This document shows positions 1 to 8,087 of a stretch of DNA of 64,000 nucleotides, piece after piece. Both the position numbers and the translations under genes were made by a program. The notes under the pieces were generated by a model. The model did not search any database, was not told where the DNA came from, and worked only from the letters and a program-made list of their open reading frames with translations. Origin of the DNA: UBA5336 sp964506685 (GTDB taxonomy: Bacteria > Pseudomonadota > Alphaproteobacteria > Caulobacterales > Hyphomonadaceae); contig CAZDMQ010000008.1 in NCBI GenBank assembly GCA_964506685.1, positions 1 through 64,000 on the forward strand. Direction: 5' to 3'. Position 1 is the stretch's first letter, and every line of letters begins with the position of its first letter.

Positions 1-210
1 TACCTCTGGTGGACCTGTTGTGGCGCCAGCCGCAGTGCAGGGTAGCTATGTACGGACGGGATAACCGCTGAAAGCATCTAAGTGGGAAACCCACCTCAAA
101 ACCAGGTTACCCTTGAGAGCCGTGGAAGACGACCACGTCGATAGGCCGGATGTGGACGCGCAGTGATGCGTGAAGCTGACCGGTACTAATTGCTCGATAG
201 GCTTGATCGC
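1..210 (+). rRNA. 23S ribosomal RNA, 3' end (partial)
   Basis: The first 210 bases match the conserved 3' end of bacterial 23S rRNA. Recognisable blocks are the domain VI sequence around 'cgcagtgatgcgtgaagc' and 'gaccggtactaat', followed by the pairing strand that closes the molecule near 'gcttgatc'. The 5' part lies outside the window. It is followed by 5S rRNA and an initiator tRNA, the usual alphaproteobacterial rRNA operon order. The exact 3' processing point is estimated to within about 5 bases. Confidence 0.95.
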
Positions 211-302
211 AAGCCCATGTGTGGTGGCGAATGCATCGCTGCCCGAACACCTGAACGATATCCTTTCAGACACTTTTGTTGGTTCATGCATTCATTTCCG
301 CC

Positions 303-420
303 GACCCGGTGGTTATTGCAGGGGATCCCCACCCGAACCCATCCCGAACTCGGTCGTTAAGCCCCCTAGCGCTGATGGTACTGCGTCTTAAGTCGCGGGA
401 GAGTAAGTCGCTGCCGGGTC
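303..420 (+). rRNA. 5S ribosomal RNA
   Basis: 118 nt with the conserved 5S core 'cccatcccgaactcgg' and 'gcgctgatggtact', and a 'gcgggagagtaagtcg' loop. The ends pair as gacccgg (303-309) with ccgggtc (414-420), closing helix I. It lies about 90 nt after the 23S end. The boundaries follow the helix I pairing. Confidence 0.95.
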
Positions 421-577
421 CGCCGAAATGAATGCCTGCACAGATCCTTGTCTTTCCCGTTACGCGCCCGTCGCGGTCCCGGCCCTCTTATGGCCAGGTC
501 ACCGGGCGTCGGGCGTCCCCTGTCGGGGGAACAGCCGCGAGGCGGTGGTGTCACATCCACCGCATCAACCAGTCCAC

Positions 578-654
<77 letters not shown>

Positions 655-658
655 GACA

Positions 659-698
659 AACCCCTGAAATCCTTGCGGATTTCAGGGGTTTTCTTTTG
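659..698 (+). terminator. Rho-independent terminator of the rRNA operon
   Basis: A 14-bp perfect inverted repeat (aacccctgaaatcc / ggatttcaggggtt) with a 4-nt loop is followed by a T-rich tract (ttttctttt). It starts five bases after the CCA of tRNA-fMet, as expected for the end of rRNA operon transcription. Confidence 0.92.
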
Positions 699-863
699 GG
701 GGCATTGGCGACCCCTTTGTCAAAAGTCCCAGAATCGCCGAAAAAGTTGAGAAAAAACCGGAAGCGCGAGTCAGGGAGATGGGTGAGATCCCGTGCAGAG
801 TTATGCGTGTCACTACAGAATAGCGGCAGGGCGCATGATGTCCATTCCAATCCATTTCACTGA

Positions 864-2147
864 TTAGGCCTGAAGCGGCAGGCTGAGCCTTGCGATGAAA
901 CCTGTCGGGTCAAGGCGTTCGAACTCAATCTGTCCCCCATGGGCTGCAGCCACCCGGTCGACGATTGTGAGGCCGAGCCCGGAGCCGGCGATGTGAGCCT
1001 CGTGCCGGCCGCGCCTGAAGGGTTTCATCATGTCCGGCGCGGCGCCAGGTTCGAAGCCGGTGCCCATATCTGCGACTTCGATGGTCGCGCCATATCCTGT
1101 CTGGCGAAGACCGATGCGAACTGGCGACGCCCCGTATTTCTTTGCATTCTCCACAAGGTTCACGATCGCGCGGCGAATGAGGTCCTTCTGGCCCGTCACG
1201 ACAAGCCCGCCAGCCACGTCGCCGTCTATGCGAAACTCCCGGGCCAACCCGGCGACCAGTTGCGACAGGTTGAAACGCTCCTTGCTTTCGGTGCGCGCAT
1301 CGCGGGCGTAATCCATGAATTGTCCGATCAGGCGGTCGATCTCTTCCACCTGGCGTACAGCGCTCGCCGTGAGATCGTCATCGCCCTTCATCATCTCGAC
1401 CGCAAGGCGCAGGCGAGCGAGCGGCGTACGAAGATCATGCGACAGTTCGGCCAGGGTTCCTGCGCGGATCGTTTCCGCCGACTTCAGGCGCTGCGTCATG
1501 CGCTCGAAACTGTCTGAAAGGGCGGCAATCTCGGTCGGTCCCCGGACCTCGGTCATCTGCCAGTCCGACCCGAGGGAAAGGCGGTCGGTTTCCTCCCGAA
1601 GCGCTGCGAGAGGTCGCGAGATTTGCCGCGTCACAAGCGCGCCGATTGCTGTGACGACGAGGATGATCACGCAGGTGATGAAGATCAACCAGCTTAGGGG
1701 CGTCCAGTTCGTCCGGGATTCCGCGGCCACCCAGTAGAAACCCTCGCCAATGCGCAGGTTCAGCCAGAGCGTCCGGTGCGCGCCAATGCGCCAGTCCATC
1801 GCGTCCTGGTAATCCAGTCGGTCGATGATCCGTTGCATGATCAACTTGTCGATCGGGTTCTCCCTGTAGTCGCCGATCTCGGGGGTGCCCCCCCTTGGCT
1901 TGATCTGAAGGAACTCGCTTTCGTCCAGCTCCTTCAGAAGAGCCTCGAGCGTGTCGGGTTCAAGTTCGAAGGCCGCAGCCGAGATCGTGTTGATCAGTTC
2001 GGCCGCAATTCCCGTGACCCGGTCGATCTGCGCATTCAGGATCAGCGCGTAGATCGAGATGAAGCTCAGCGCGACCGACAAGGTCGTCGCCGAGGCCAGG
2101 ATGAGGACGTTACGTCCGAACAGGGTTTGCGGCCAGAACCGGATCAT
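864..2147 (-). CDS. Sensor histidine kinase, EnvZ type
   Basis: 427-aa inner-membrane histidine kinase, second gene of a two-component operon. Its layout is a TM segment at about residues 12-38, a periplasmic sensor region to about 150, a second TM at about 151-172, then a HAMP linker. The HisKA dimerisation helix carries phospho-acceptor His237 in 'AELSHDLRTPLARL'. The ATPase domain has the N-box Asn334, G1 box (DMGTGF from D360) and G2 box (GSGLGL around 388-393). The start overlaps the stop of the response regulator gene by one base (TGATG), implying translational coupling. The stimulus is unknown. The nearest obvious targets are the divergently transcribed envelope genes starting at 3079. 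Confidence 0.93.
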   Translation of the reverse strand: MIRFWPQTLFGRNVLILASATTLSVALSFISIYALILNAQIDRVTGIAAELINTISAAAFELEPDTLEALLKELDESEFLQIKPRGGTPEIGDYRENPIDKLIMQRIIDRLDYQDAMDWRIGAHRTLWLNLRIGEGFYWVAAESRTNWTPLSWLIFITCVIILVVTAIGALVTRQISRPLAALREETDRLSLGSDWQMTEVRGPTEIAALSDSFERMTQRLKSAETIRAGTLAELSHDLRTPLARLRLAVEMMKGDDDLTASAVRQVEEIDRLIGQFMDYARDARTESKERFNLSQLVAGLAREFRIDGDVAGGLVVTGQKDLIRRAIVNLVENAKKYGASPVRIGLRQTGYGATIEVADMGTGFEPGAAPDMMKPFRRGRHEAHIAGSGLGLTIVDRVAAAHGGQIEFERLDPTGFIARLSLPLQA

Positions 2148-2857
2148 CAGCCGGTATCCCTGGCAAGCATATAGCCGACACCCCAGACCGTCTTGACCCA
2201 GATCGGATTGGCAGAGTCCTCTCCCAGCGCCTTTCGAAGCCGCGTGACCTGAACATCGACGGCGCGATCGGTAACCTCGGCATCGCGACCAAACGCCGTA
2301 TCGATGATGCGGGCGCGCGACACCGGGCGACCAATATGGCCTGCAAGGACTGAAAGAAGCGCGAACTCGCGCGATGAGAGCTCGATCGGCGCGCCATCAC
2401 GGGTCAGGGTCATGGCATCGATATCAAGGACAAACTGACCAAAGCGAACACGCTTGCCGCTGGCTGCAGCAATACCATTGGGCCCTGTGCGCCGCAGCAC
2501 GGCGCCAAGACGCGCCAGCAGTTCGCGGGGTTCGAAAGGTTTGGGCAGATAATCATCGGCACCTGTCTCGATGCCGATGATGCGGTCAATCGGGTCGCCT
2601 TTCGCCGTCAGAATGATGATCGGAATGGACTGGCCGGTCGCGCGCAGGCGCCGGCAGGCGGACAGCCCGTCTTCAAGAGGCATCATCAGGTCCAGCACGA
2701 TCGCATCGTAGGGCTCGCGCTCGAGCTGCTGGTCCATCGCCTTCGTATCGGGAGCCGCGCGGACCTCGTAGCCGTTCTCACCGAGATAGCGCTGCAACAG
2801 ACTGCGCAACTCGACGTCATCGTCCACTACCAGAATCCGGCCCCTGGAAACTGCCAT
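2147..2857 (-). CDS. Response regulator, OmpR/PhoB family
   Basis: 236-aa transcription factor. The receiver domain (about 5-120) has the acidic pocket (VVDDD) and phospho-acceptor Asp56 in 'AIVLDLMMP', plus the conserved Lys in 'GADDYLPKPF'. The C-terminal winged helix (about 135-235) shows the 'LSSREFALLSVLA' and 'VDVQVTRLRKAL' segments typical of OmpR DNA-binding domains. I chose the ATG at 2857 over an upstream in-frame ATG (2908) because a GGAGG lies 7-8 bases before it and the protein then begins at the receiver fold. It is cotranscribed with the kinase. Autoregulation through the GTTTCA repeats upstream is plausible but inferred. Confidence 0.94.
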   Translation of the reverse strand: MAVSRGRILVVDDDVELRSLLQRYLGENGYEVRAAPDTKAMDQQLEREPYDAIVLDLMMPLEDGLSACRRLRATGQSIPIIILTAKGDPIDRIIGIETGADDYLPKPFEPRELLARLGAVLRRTGPNGIAAASGKRVRFGQFVLDIDAMTLTRDGAPIELSSREFALLSVLAGHIGRPVSRARIIDTAFGRDAEVTDRAVDVQVTRLRKALGEDSANPIWVKTVWGVGYMLARDTG

Positions 2858-2923
2858 CCGCTGTCCTCCACCTTCGCCGGACCAGTCTAGCTTCGACCTG
2901 CTCCGCACGAAATCGGCTGAGAT

Positions 2924-2999
2924 GTTTCAAGCCGTTTCACACAGGTGCGGTTGAAACACGATGAAACACCTGCCGGTTTTTCCGACATCACCGTGAAAC
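2924..2999. promoter_or_regulatory. Candidate operator: five GTTTCA elements in the divergent promoter
   Basis: GTTTCA occurs at 2924-2929 and 2934-2939 on the plus strand. Its reverse complement TGAAAC occurs at 2952-2957, 2962-2967 and 2994-2999. Within each of the first two pairs the spacing is exactly 10 bp, the helical-repeat spacing of tandem half-sites bound by OmpR-family dimers. The two pairs face each other across 12 bp. The site lies between the response regulator start (2857) and the secreted-protein gene (3079). That the neighbouring response regulator binds here is inference. Confidence 0.55.
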
Positions 3000-3078
3000 G
3001 ACGCGCCTTCAGTTTTCCCCCCATGGAGCGGTCACGAGGGCAGCTCCCGACAATTGTCAGACTGAAAGGATCCCAGGA

Positions 3079-3876
3079 ATGTCTACTCTCAAGAAATCCC
3101 TGCTGAGGATCGGCGTCGCCGCCTCCCTCGGTGGTGTGTTCGCGCTGGCCTCGAGCATGGCCATGACGGCTGAAGCCCAGAGCGGACGGGTCAAGGCCCG
3201 CACCGAAAGAGGCTTCGCGGCGGGTGTCGCCGGCCCCAATGGTGGACGCGCGGCCCGGGGTCGCGGCTGCACAGGTGTCGAAGGCGGCCAGGCCTGCGGT
3301 TCGGGCGCCAGCGTCGTCGGCGCCGAAGGCGACCGCGCCGGCCGCGCCTCGGCCTCGCAGATTGGCGACGACGGCTCGTTTAGTCGCGATGCGGGCGCCT
3401 ACGCGCTCAGCGAGACCGGCGAAGCGACCCGCAACGTGAACAGCGGTTTCAATCCGGATGGGTCCGGTCAGCGCAACGTAAGCGGCTCTGCGGCCTCTGC
3501 AACGGGCGCGGTTGAGCGCGCCGCCATGTTCTCGGTCGACGAAAACGGCAATGCTGTCCGCTCGGGCGCAGCGTCCGGATCAGGCGAACTCGGCGCCTTT
3601 GCAACCGAAGGCGCAGGTTCATATTCCCAGGAAACCGGCCTGACCTATGGCCGTGCCAGCGAGGCCGCTGCAACCGGCGAAAACGGCTCGGTCCAGGGCC
3701 AGGCCGACTCCTCCTTCACCCTGGGCGAGGGCTACACGCTCGATGGGCAAGCGACCGCCAGCAATACCGAAGGCGGCACGCTGGACGCCAGCGTGGCGTA
3801 CAATGCCGAGGACGGTGCAGACGCAAACGTGACCTGCACCAATGCTGCCGGCGAAACCGTGGCCTGCAGAAACTGA
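3079..3876 (+). CDS. Secreted Gly/Ala/Ser-rich protein of unknown function
   Basis: 265-aa protein with an N-terminal signal peptide (basic start, hydrophobic core, likely cleavage after AEA near residue 33). The mature part is low-complexity and rich in Gly, Ala, Ser, Glu and Asn, with loosely repeated 'G-E-x-G-x-x-x-x' turns suggestive of a beta-rich or disordered surface protein. Two short Cys pairs occur, CTGVEGGQAC near residue 64 and C-x9-C at the very C-terminus (last Cys third from the end), so disulfide-closed loops are likely. SD AAGGA lies 8 nt before the ATG. It is divergent from the two-component operon and first of a plus-strand run of envelope genes. I do not recognise a named family. 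Confidence 0.75.
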   Translation: MSTLKKSLLRIGVAASLGGVFALASSMAMTAEAQSGRVKARTERGFAAGVAGPNGGRAARGRGCTGVEGGQACGSGASVVGAEGDRAGRASASQIGDDGSFSRDAGAYALSETGEATRNVNSGFNPDGSGQRNVSGSAASATGAVERAAMFSVDENGNAVRSGAASGSGELGAFATEGAGSYSQETGLTYGRASEAAATGENGSVQGQADSSFTLGEGYTLDGQATASNTEGGTLDASVAYNAEDGADANVTCTNAAGETVACRN

Positions 3877-3986
3877 TCGGTTTGGAAGTCGCCGGTGCTC
3901 ATCCCCCCACACGCGAAGGATCGGGCCACTCCCCCCCGTCCGATCCGGCCGGCGACTTCCAATACCCCTCTACCGGAGACACTCCA

Positions 3987-4850
3987 GTGAAATTCGAAAT
4001 TGTATGCTTCATGGCCACTTTCGTGGTCTCGACTCCCGGGGCGTTCGCCCAGGCAAGCGATCCCGTCTGGACCTTCAGCACCAGCGGGTCCTGGGCGCAG
4101 ACCGACACGTCCGACCGCGACAATGTGACGGGCTCGATCTCACTTTCACGGCTGGTCGGCGAAGGCCGTGTCGGGCTCGACCTCGCGACATCGGACGGGT
4201 CTGACGCGCTCTTCGACCAGGCAGAGATTGTAGATCGCTCCAGCCTCTTTGCCTCCGCATGGCTCATGTTCCCGGCAGGGCCCGTCGATCTCGATCTCGG
4301 CTTCACCCTTGGCCGCGAGGATTTCGAGGGACGCGTACCCCTCGAAAGGGCTGACGCCGAAGTCAATCTCAACTCCGAGGTCGACATTTATGCGGTTTCA
4401 GCAGCCATCTCGAAGGTCCTTGTCCAAGGCTATTGGGATATCATTCCAAATGCGAGCCTCGGATGGAGCCAGTCAGAGGCCGCCAGCACGGCCGAGATCG
4501 TTGAGGCGCTCGCCGATCTCGCGGTTCTCAGTGAAACGCAGGAGGGCGCGACGGCCTCGCTCGGCCTCGGGCTGGGTTATGTCGCCCATGACCAGCTCTA
4601 CCTGTTTTCCGATCTCTCGGGCTATTACGCCGAGAACGGCGCCTCGGTCAGTGTCGGACAGGCATCGAGGACAGGCGGGCTGCGGGCGAGTAGCCGTCAG
4701 ACTCCTGACGAGGCGAACTGGGCGGAAGTCTCCCTGGGCGCCAGCGTCTACGCCACCGATACGCTGACCCTGAGCCTGTCCGGAGGCAGCACGCTCGGCC
4801 GCGATGAAGAGGAAGTCTTCGCGAGCACGTCGCTCTCCGTCAGCTTCTGA
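3987..4850 (+). CDS. Outer-membrane beta-barrel protein (autotransporter-barrel-like)
   Basis: 287-aa protein starting at GTG 3987, with GGAG 8 nt upstream; an in-frame upstream extension to 3882 lacks signal features. The signal peptide is followed by cleavage near 'AFAQA'. The mature region has alternating hydrophobic strands (for example VDLDLGFTLGRE, ATASLGLGLGYVAHD, NWAEVSLGASVYAT). The C-terminus is LSVSF, a terminal aromatic residue as in BamA-recognised barrels. Size suits a 10-12-strand barrel without a passenger domain. It lies between the secreted protein and the EF-hand gene, probably in one operon. The specific function is unknown. Confidence 0.75.
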   Translation: MKFEIVCFMATFVVSTPGAFAQASDPVWTFSTSGSWAQTDTSDRDNVTGSISLSRLVGEGRVGLDLATSDGSDALFDQAEIVDRSSLFASAWLMFPAGPVDLDLGFTLGREDFEGRVPLERADAEVNLNSEVDIYAVSAAISKVLVQGYWDIIPNASLGWSQSEAASTAEIVEALADLAVLSETQEGATASLGLGLGYVAHDQLYLFSDLSGYYAENGASVSVGQASRTGGLRASSRQTPDEANWAEVSLGASVYATDTLTLSLSGGSTLGRDEEEVFASTSLSVSF

Positions 4851-4954
4851 ACCCCCACCCCCCGTTCCTGCCCGGATGCAATCGACACAGCGCCCCGGGG
4901 CAGGGACACACCCGCCTTCCCGACACGACCACCCACCCGAATGGAGAAAACCAG

Positions 4955-5392
4955 ATGACCAGAACCAAACACATGCGCTTCGTCGCACTCTCGGCGATTA
5001 CGCTCACCCTCAACTCGCTGGTAGCGGTCCATGCCGTTGGTCAGAGCGCTGACCCGGAAGAGTTGATCGCCCGCGCCGACGCAAATGAAGATGGCAACAT
5101 CAGCTGGGAAGAAGTCGTTGCGCTCAGGAGCGGGGCCTTTGACCGGCTGGATCGCAACACGGATGGAATCGTGAACTCGCAAGACCGGCCCAGGGGGCCG
5201 CTCGCGGTCCGGTTCGATAACGCCTTCGCGCGGGTCCAGGCTGATTTCGACACCGATCGCGACGGGGAACTCACCAAGGAGGAAATGCTTGGCGCACCAG
5301 CCCCCATGTTCGAGCAAGGCGACCTCGATGCGGACGGCATGTTGACGGCAGAGGAGATGACTGCGTTGCGCGCCCAGGGTCCGCAGGGTTGA
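4955..5392 (+). CDS. Exported EF-hand calcium-binding protein
   Basis: 145 aa with a signal peptide (residues 1 to about 31) and four canonical EF-hand loops: residues 42-53 (D-A-N-E-D-G), 66-77 (D-R-N-T-D-G), 99-110 (D-T-D-R-D-G) and 123-134 (D-L-D-A-D-G). The second loop ends in Asp instead of Glu. Small periplasmic EF-hand proteins of this type are calcium sensors or buffers. GGAG precedes the ATG by about 8 nt. It is flanked by two barrel genes, suggesting calcium-linked envelope function (inference). Confidence 0.85.
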   Translation: MTRTKHMRFVALSAITLTLNSLVAVHAVGQSADPEELIARADANEDGNISWEEVVALRSGAFDRLDRNTDGIVNSQDRPRGPLAVRFDNAFARVQADFDTDRDGELTKEEMLGAPAPMFEQGDLDADGMLTAEEMTALRAQGPQG

Positions 5393-5546
5393 TCGCGCCG
5401 TTCGCCACTTTGCGGCGAAGGAATTGAGCCGCACGAAGGGCTGGTCATGCGTCCTTGCCGACACGCCCTTCGTGAGGTTTTGCCGCTCTCGACCGGGGCC
5501 GCACATTCCGAACGCTGAAGACTCAAGCCCCTGATGGATACCTCTC

Positions 5547-6398
5547 ATGAAAGTCCTGTTCCTTGCGATCTGCGCACCTCTTGCCCTCACGTCGCTGGAG
5601 TTTTCCGCCGCCGAGGCAGAAGACATCCAGGACCGCGTCGGGGACGACATCGGCAAATGGAACTTCAGCCTGAGTGCGGCGGCCACGAACACGGCCATCA
5701 AGGTCGTCGAGAGCGAGGTCGAATTGCCCGAAGACCTTAGCCAGGGCGATGTCGAGGCGAGCCTGAGTGATGACCTGACAGTGTCGTCCACCGTTTTCTC
5801 CGGAAGCGTCGGATACCGAATCCTGCCCTTCCTTGACGTGTTTGCGCGTGGTGGACTGGTCTCCAGTGATACCGAGACAGGCGTCGTGATCACGAGCACA
5901 CCTAACGGCCCGTTCTTGGATCTTCTCGATGGCCCGATCATGATCGACCGCGACACCAGCCGGGAGGCTGATGGGTACTCGCTCGGGCTCGGGGCCCGCG
6001 CTGCCATGCCGGTTACGGAGGTCGCCGGCGATATGCTGGCGGGCTATGGCGGTTTCCAGTATGCGTGGAACAGGTTTGACGACACCCTTTCCTCGGAAGC
6101 GGCGATGACGAGTTTCGGCCTCGTCTATCCCGTCAATCTCGACCGCCAGGGCATCGTCTACCGGATTGGTGGCAGCTATAACTGGATCAGCCGAGACGTT
6201 GATCAGGCCCTGACGCTGAATGGCGAGGACATTCGCGTGCGGGTGACCCAGGAGTTCGAGGATCCCTGGGCGGTTGAAGGCGGCGTTGGCATTCCGCTCA
6301 CGCAGAACATGCTTCTGGGTCTTGGCGGCTGGCACCAGTTGAGCGGCGAGACCTCTTTCCTCGCATCGATCACCTATCGCCTGGGCGCTGGCGACTGA
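5547..6398 (+). CDS. Outer-membrane barrel protein, conserved unknown
   Basis: 283 aa with a signal peptide (MKVLFLAICAPLALTSLEFS..., cleavage near residue 24) and a mature region of amphipathic strands with Gly-rich turns (for example FSGSVGYRILPFLDVFARGG, GYSLGLGARAAMPV). Such proteins are usually predicted as small outer-membrane porin-like barrels. The stop codon is 11 nt before the GTG of the next gene, whose SD overlaps this gene's end, so the two are likely cotranscribed. No family name is recognised with confidence. Confidence 0.7.
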   Translation: MKVLFLAICAPLALTSLEFSAAEAEDIQDRVGDDIGKWNFSLSAAATNTAIKVVESEVELPEDLSQGDVEASLSDDLTVSSTVFSGSVGYRILPFLDVFARGGLVSSDTETGVVITSTPNGPFLDLLDGPIMIDRDTSREADGYSLGLGARAAMPVTEVAGDMLAGYGGFQYAWNRFDDTLSSEAAMTSFGLVYPVNLDRQGIVYRIGGSYNWISRDVDQALTLNGEDIRVRVTQEFEDPWAVEGGVGIPLTQNMLLGLGGWHQLSGETSFLASITYRLGAGD

Positions 6399-6409
6399 GG
6401 AGGAGCAGG

Positions 6410-7228
6410 GTGTATCTCGAACACATTTCCGGCCTCGTTGCAGACTGGCCTGCGCATCTCCAACTCGCTGCATTCGGAGCCGTGATCAGCGTGCTGATCC
6501 TGGCGCGATACATCCTCATCGCAGGGGCCGGCTTTGTTGTCTCCATGATCGTGGGCCGCCTTGCTCCATGGCGGCGGTTGCAGAATGTCCCCTTCACGCG
6601 CGCCCAGCTGCTTCGCGAGATCGGCTACTCAATGATGTCTGTCGGTGTATTTACCGGGGTCATTGGGATCATCTTTGCGATGAACCAGGCCGGTTTTACC
6701 CAACTCTATTTCATTCCCGATCGGTATGGCTGGACCTGGTTCTGGCTGCAGATCCCGATCATCCTCCTGATCCAGGACTGGTACTTCTATTGGATGCACA
6801 GAATCGTGCACAGCGCCCCGTTTTATGAGCGGGTCCACAAGACCCATCACCTTTCGACCAACCCCAGCACCTTCTCGGCTTTCGCCTTCCATCCCATCGA
6901 GGCCGTGCTGGAAATCGCGATCTTTGTGGTGCTCGTCGTGGTCATGCCGCTGCACATCACGGCTGTGTTCGTCGCGGGCATCCTGTCGCTGGCCTACAAT
7001 GTCTATGGGCATCTCGGCTACGAGATCATGCCGCGCTTCATCGCCCGCACGCCCGTCGGCTCATGGCTCAATACCTCCGCCTATCACAATCAGCATCATC
7101 GGACCTACCGCTACAATTACGGGCTTTACACGGTCATCTGGGACCGCCTGCACGGCACGATGCATCCGCGCGCCGGGGTGGTGTTTGACCGGGCGACGAC
7201 AAAACCCTCGGCCCCGTGTGGACAGTGA
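6410..7228 (+). CDS. Sterol desaturase / fatty acid hydroxylase family membrane protein
   Basis: 272-aa integral membrane di-iron enzyme of the fatty acid hydroxylase superfamily. TM segments lie at about 18-45, 72-92, 105-122 and 160-195. The His-box set is present: HRIVH (HxxxH), HKTHH (HxxHH) and HNQHH (HxxHH) near the C-terminus. These ligate two irons for O2-dependent hydroxylation or desaturation of a lipid. It starts at GTG 6410 with a strong AGGAGG upstream. It is the last gene of the envelope run, so a membrane-lipid or lipid A substrate is a reasonable guess, but the substrate cannot be read from sequence. Confidence 0.88.
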   Translation: MYLEHISGLVADWPAHLQLAAFGAVISVLILARYILIAGAGFVVSMIVGRLAPWRRLQNVPFTRAQLLREIGYSMMSVGVFTGVIGIIFAMNQAGFTQLYFIPDRYGWTWFWLQIPIILLIQDWYFYWMHRIVHSAPFYERVHKTHHLSTNPSTFSAFAFHPIEAVLEIAIFVVLVVVMPLHITAVFVAGILSLAYNVYGHLGYEIMPRFIARTPVGSWLNTSAYHNQHHRTYRYNYGLYTVIWDRLHGTMHPRAGVVFDRATTKPSAPCGQ

Positions 7229-7393
7229 CGCACTGGACGAGGTCGAAATGGCATCCGCGTAGCGTTCGGCCGGTTCGGGCATCTGCCGACGAAACCGGCG
7301 ACAAGACGGCTGCGCGCGGCAACGACCTGTGTTGTGGTCGGGAAGCGATGCGGGCCGTTGCGCGAAAGATCCTGCAAATGACAGTCCACGCTA
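7229..7393. other. Intergenic, no gene recognised
   Basis: This segment follows the stop of the sterol desaturase gene. Translation in all frames gives only short low-complexity arginine-rich products typical of non-coding GC-rich DNA. No promoter, terminator or RNA gene was recognised. Confidence 0.5.
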
Positions 7394-7486
7394 TCAGCGA
7401 TTGTCCACTGACCGTATTAGGCGGGCCGCGCCGTCGAGCATGAAGCCGTGGTCCGAGCCGAGCAGGAACAGGCTCGCCCCCAGGCC
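7394..7486 (-). pseudogene. Remnant of an HpcH/HpaI-type aldolase gene (C-terminal fragment)
   Basis: On the minus strand this stretch reads G-L-G-A-S-L-F-L-L-G-S-D-H-G-F-M-L-D-G-A then A-R-L-I-R-S-V. This resembles the C-terminal barrel strand and helix of HpcH/HpaI aldolases (pattern FVAVGSD-G-L-x-x-GA). Only about 30 residues are recognisable. Upstream of it the reading frame enters DNA that on the other strand encodes an SDR tail, so the gene is truncated. The assignment is weak because of the short length. Confidence 0.35.
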
Positions 7487-7723
7487 CCGCCCGTGGAGAC
7501 ACCCCTGACCGCGCCCATGCTGGCTGACCTTGTGTTCCGGGATTTCGTGCACCGCATGATCCCGCTTGGTCAGATCGCCAAACCTGAAGACGTCGCCGCA
7601 GCTGTCGCCTATCTTGCCGGTCCGGGCGGAGCGATGGTGACCGGCACAACCGCCTGCCTGGCATCCGATAGAAAGTCGGGCGCAGCGCCGGGGGCGACCG
7701 CGCGAGCGGCACGCAGGGCCTGA
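7448..7723 (+). pseudogene. Remnant of a short-chain dehydrogenase/reductase gene (C-terminal part)
   Basis: The product of 7490-7665 matches the C-terminal third of SDR proteins: 'VETPLTAPMLADLVFRDFV', 'MIPLGQIAKPEDVAAAVAYL' and 'MVTGTT'. A neighbouring frame just upstream gives 'RNRLAPRP', resembling the preceding 'RVNALAPGP' segment, so a frameshift separates them. The Rossmann glycine motif and the catalytic YxxxK are absent, and the expected final 'VDGG' is lost. No start or SD is convincing. The fragment is too short to be an enzyme. Confidence 0.65.
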
Positions 7724-8087
7724 TGTCCGATCTGGCCAGCCAGTCGATTTCTCGACCCGGGGTTTCGCGAAAATCTCCTGAAAAGCGATTATCCGCATCA
7801 TGAATTAGCGGACGGAGGCGAGTTGGATCCTTGGGTCTGGGGCGCTTCCGGCGTCTGCATATCCGGTCCCCAATCGCGGAGACATCCCTCGTCGAAAAAA
7901 AATACAATATAAGCAACGTATAGGACGATGCGGCTTCGCGGTGGATGGCCTGGATGTCGAGGGTGTTCGCAAGAGTGGACGACGACCGTAAATCTCTGAC
8001 GGAAACGCATAATAGGAGAAATTTAACCCGAAAGTAATCCATCCCCCCTAGATCGCGTTCCGTGGACAATCAACCACGGAGAGAAGA
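7724..8087. other. Intergenic with a local AT-rich patch
   Basis: No gene is recognised. A markedly AT-rich patch (about 7894-7920, containing an A8 run and 'tacaatataa') stands out against the GC-rich background. A second AT-richer stretch is at 7990-8035. These probably hold the promoter of the DUF11 gene at 8088, but I could not assign a -35/-10 pair with confidence. Confidence 0.4.

Noticed and set aside
3882..3986. Upstream ATG at 3882 as the start of the 287-aa barrel protein
   Set aside because: The added 35 residues are Pro/Gly-rich and would block the signal peptide; the GTG at 3987 has a well-placed GGAG.
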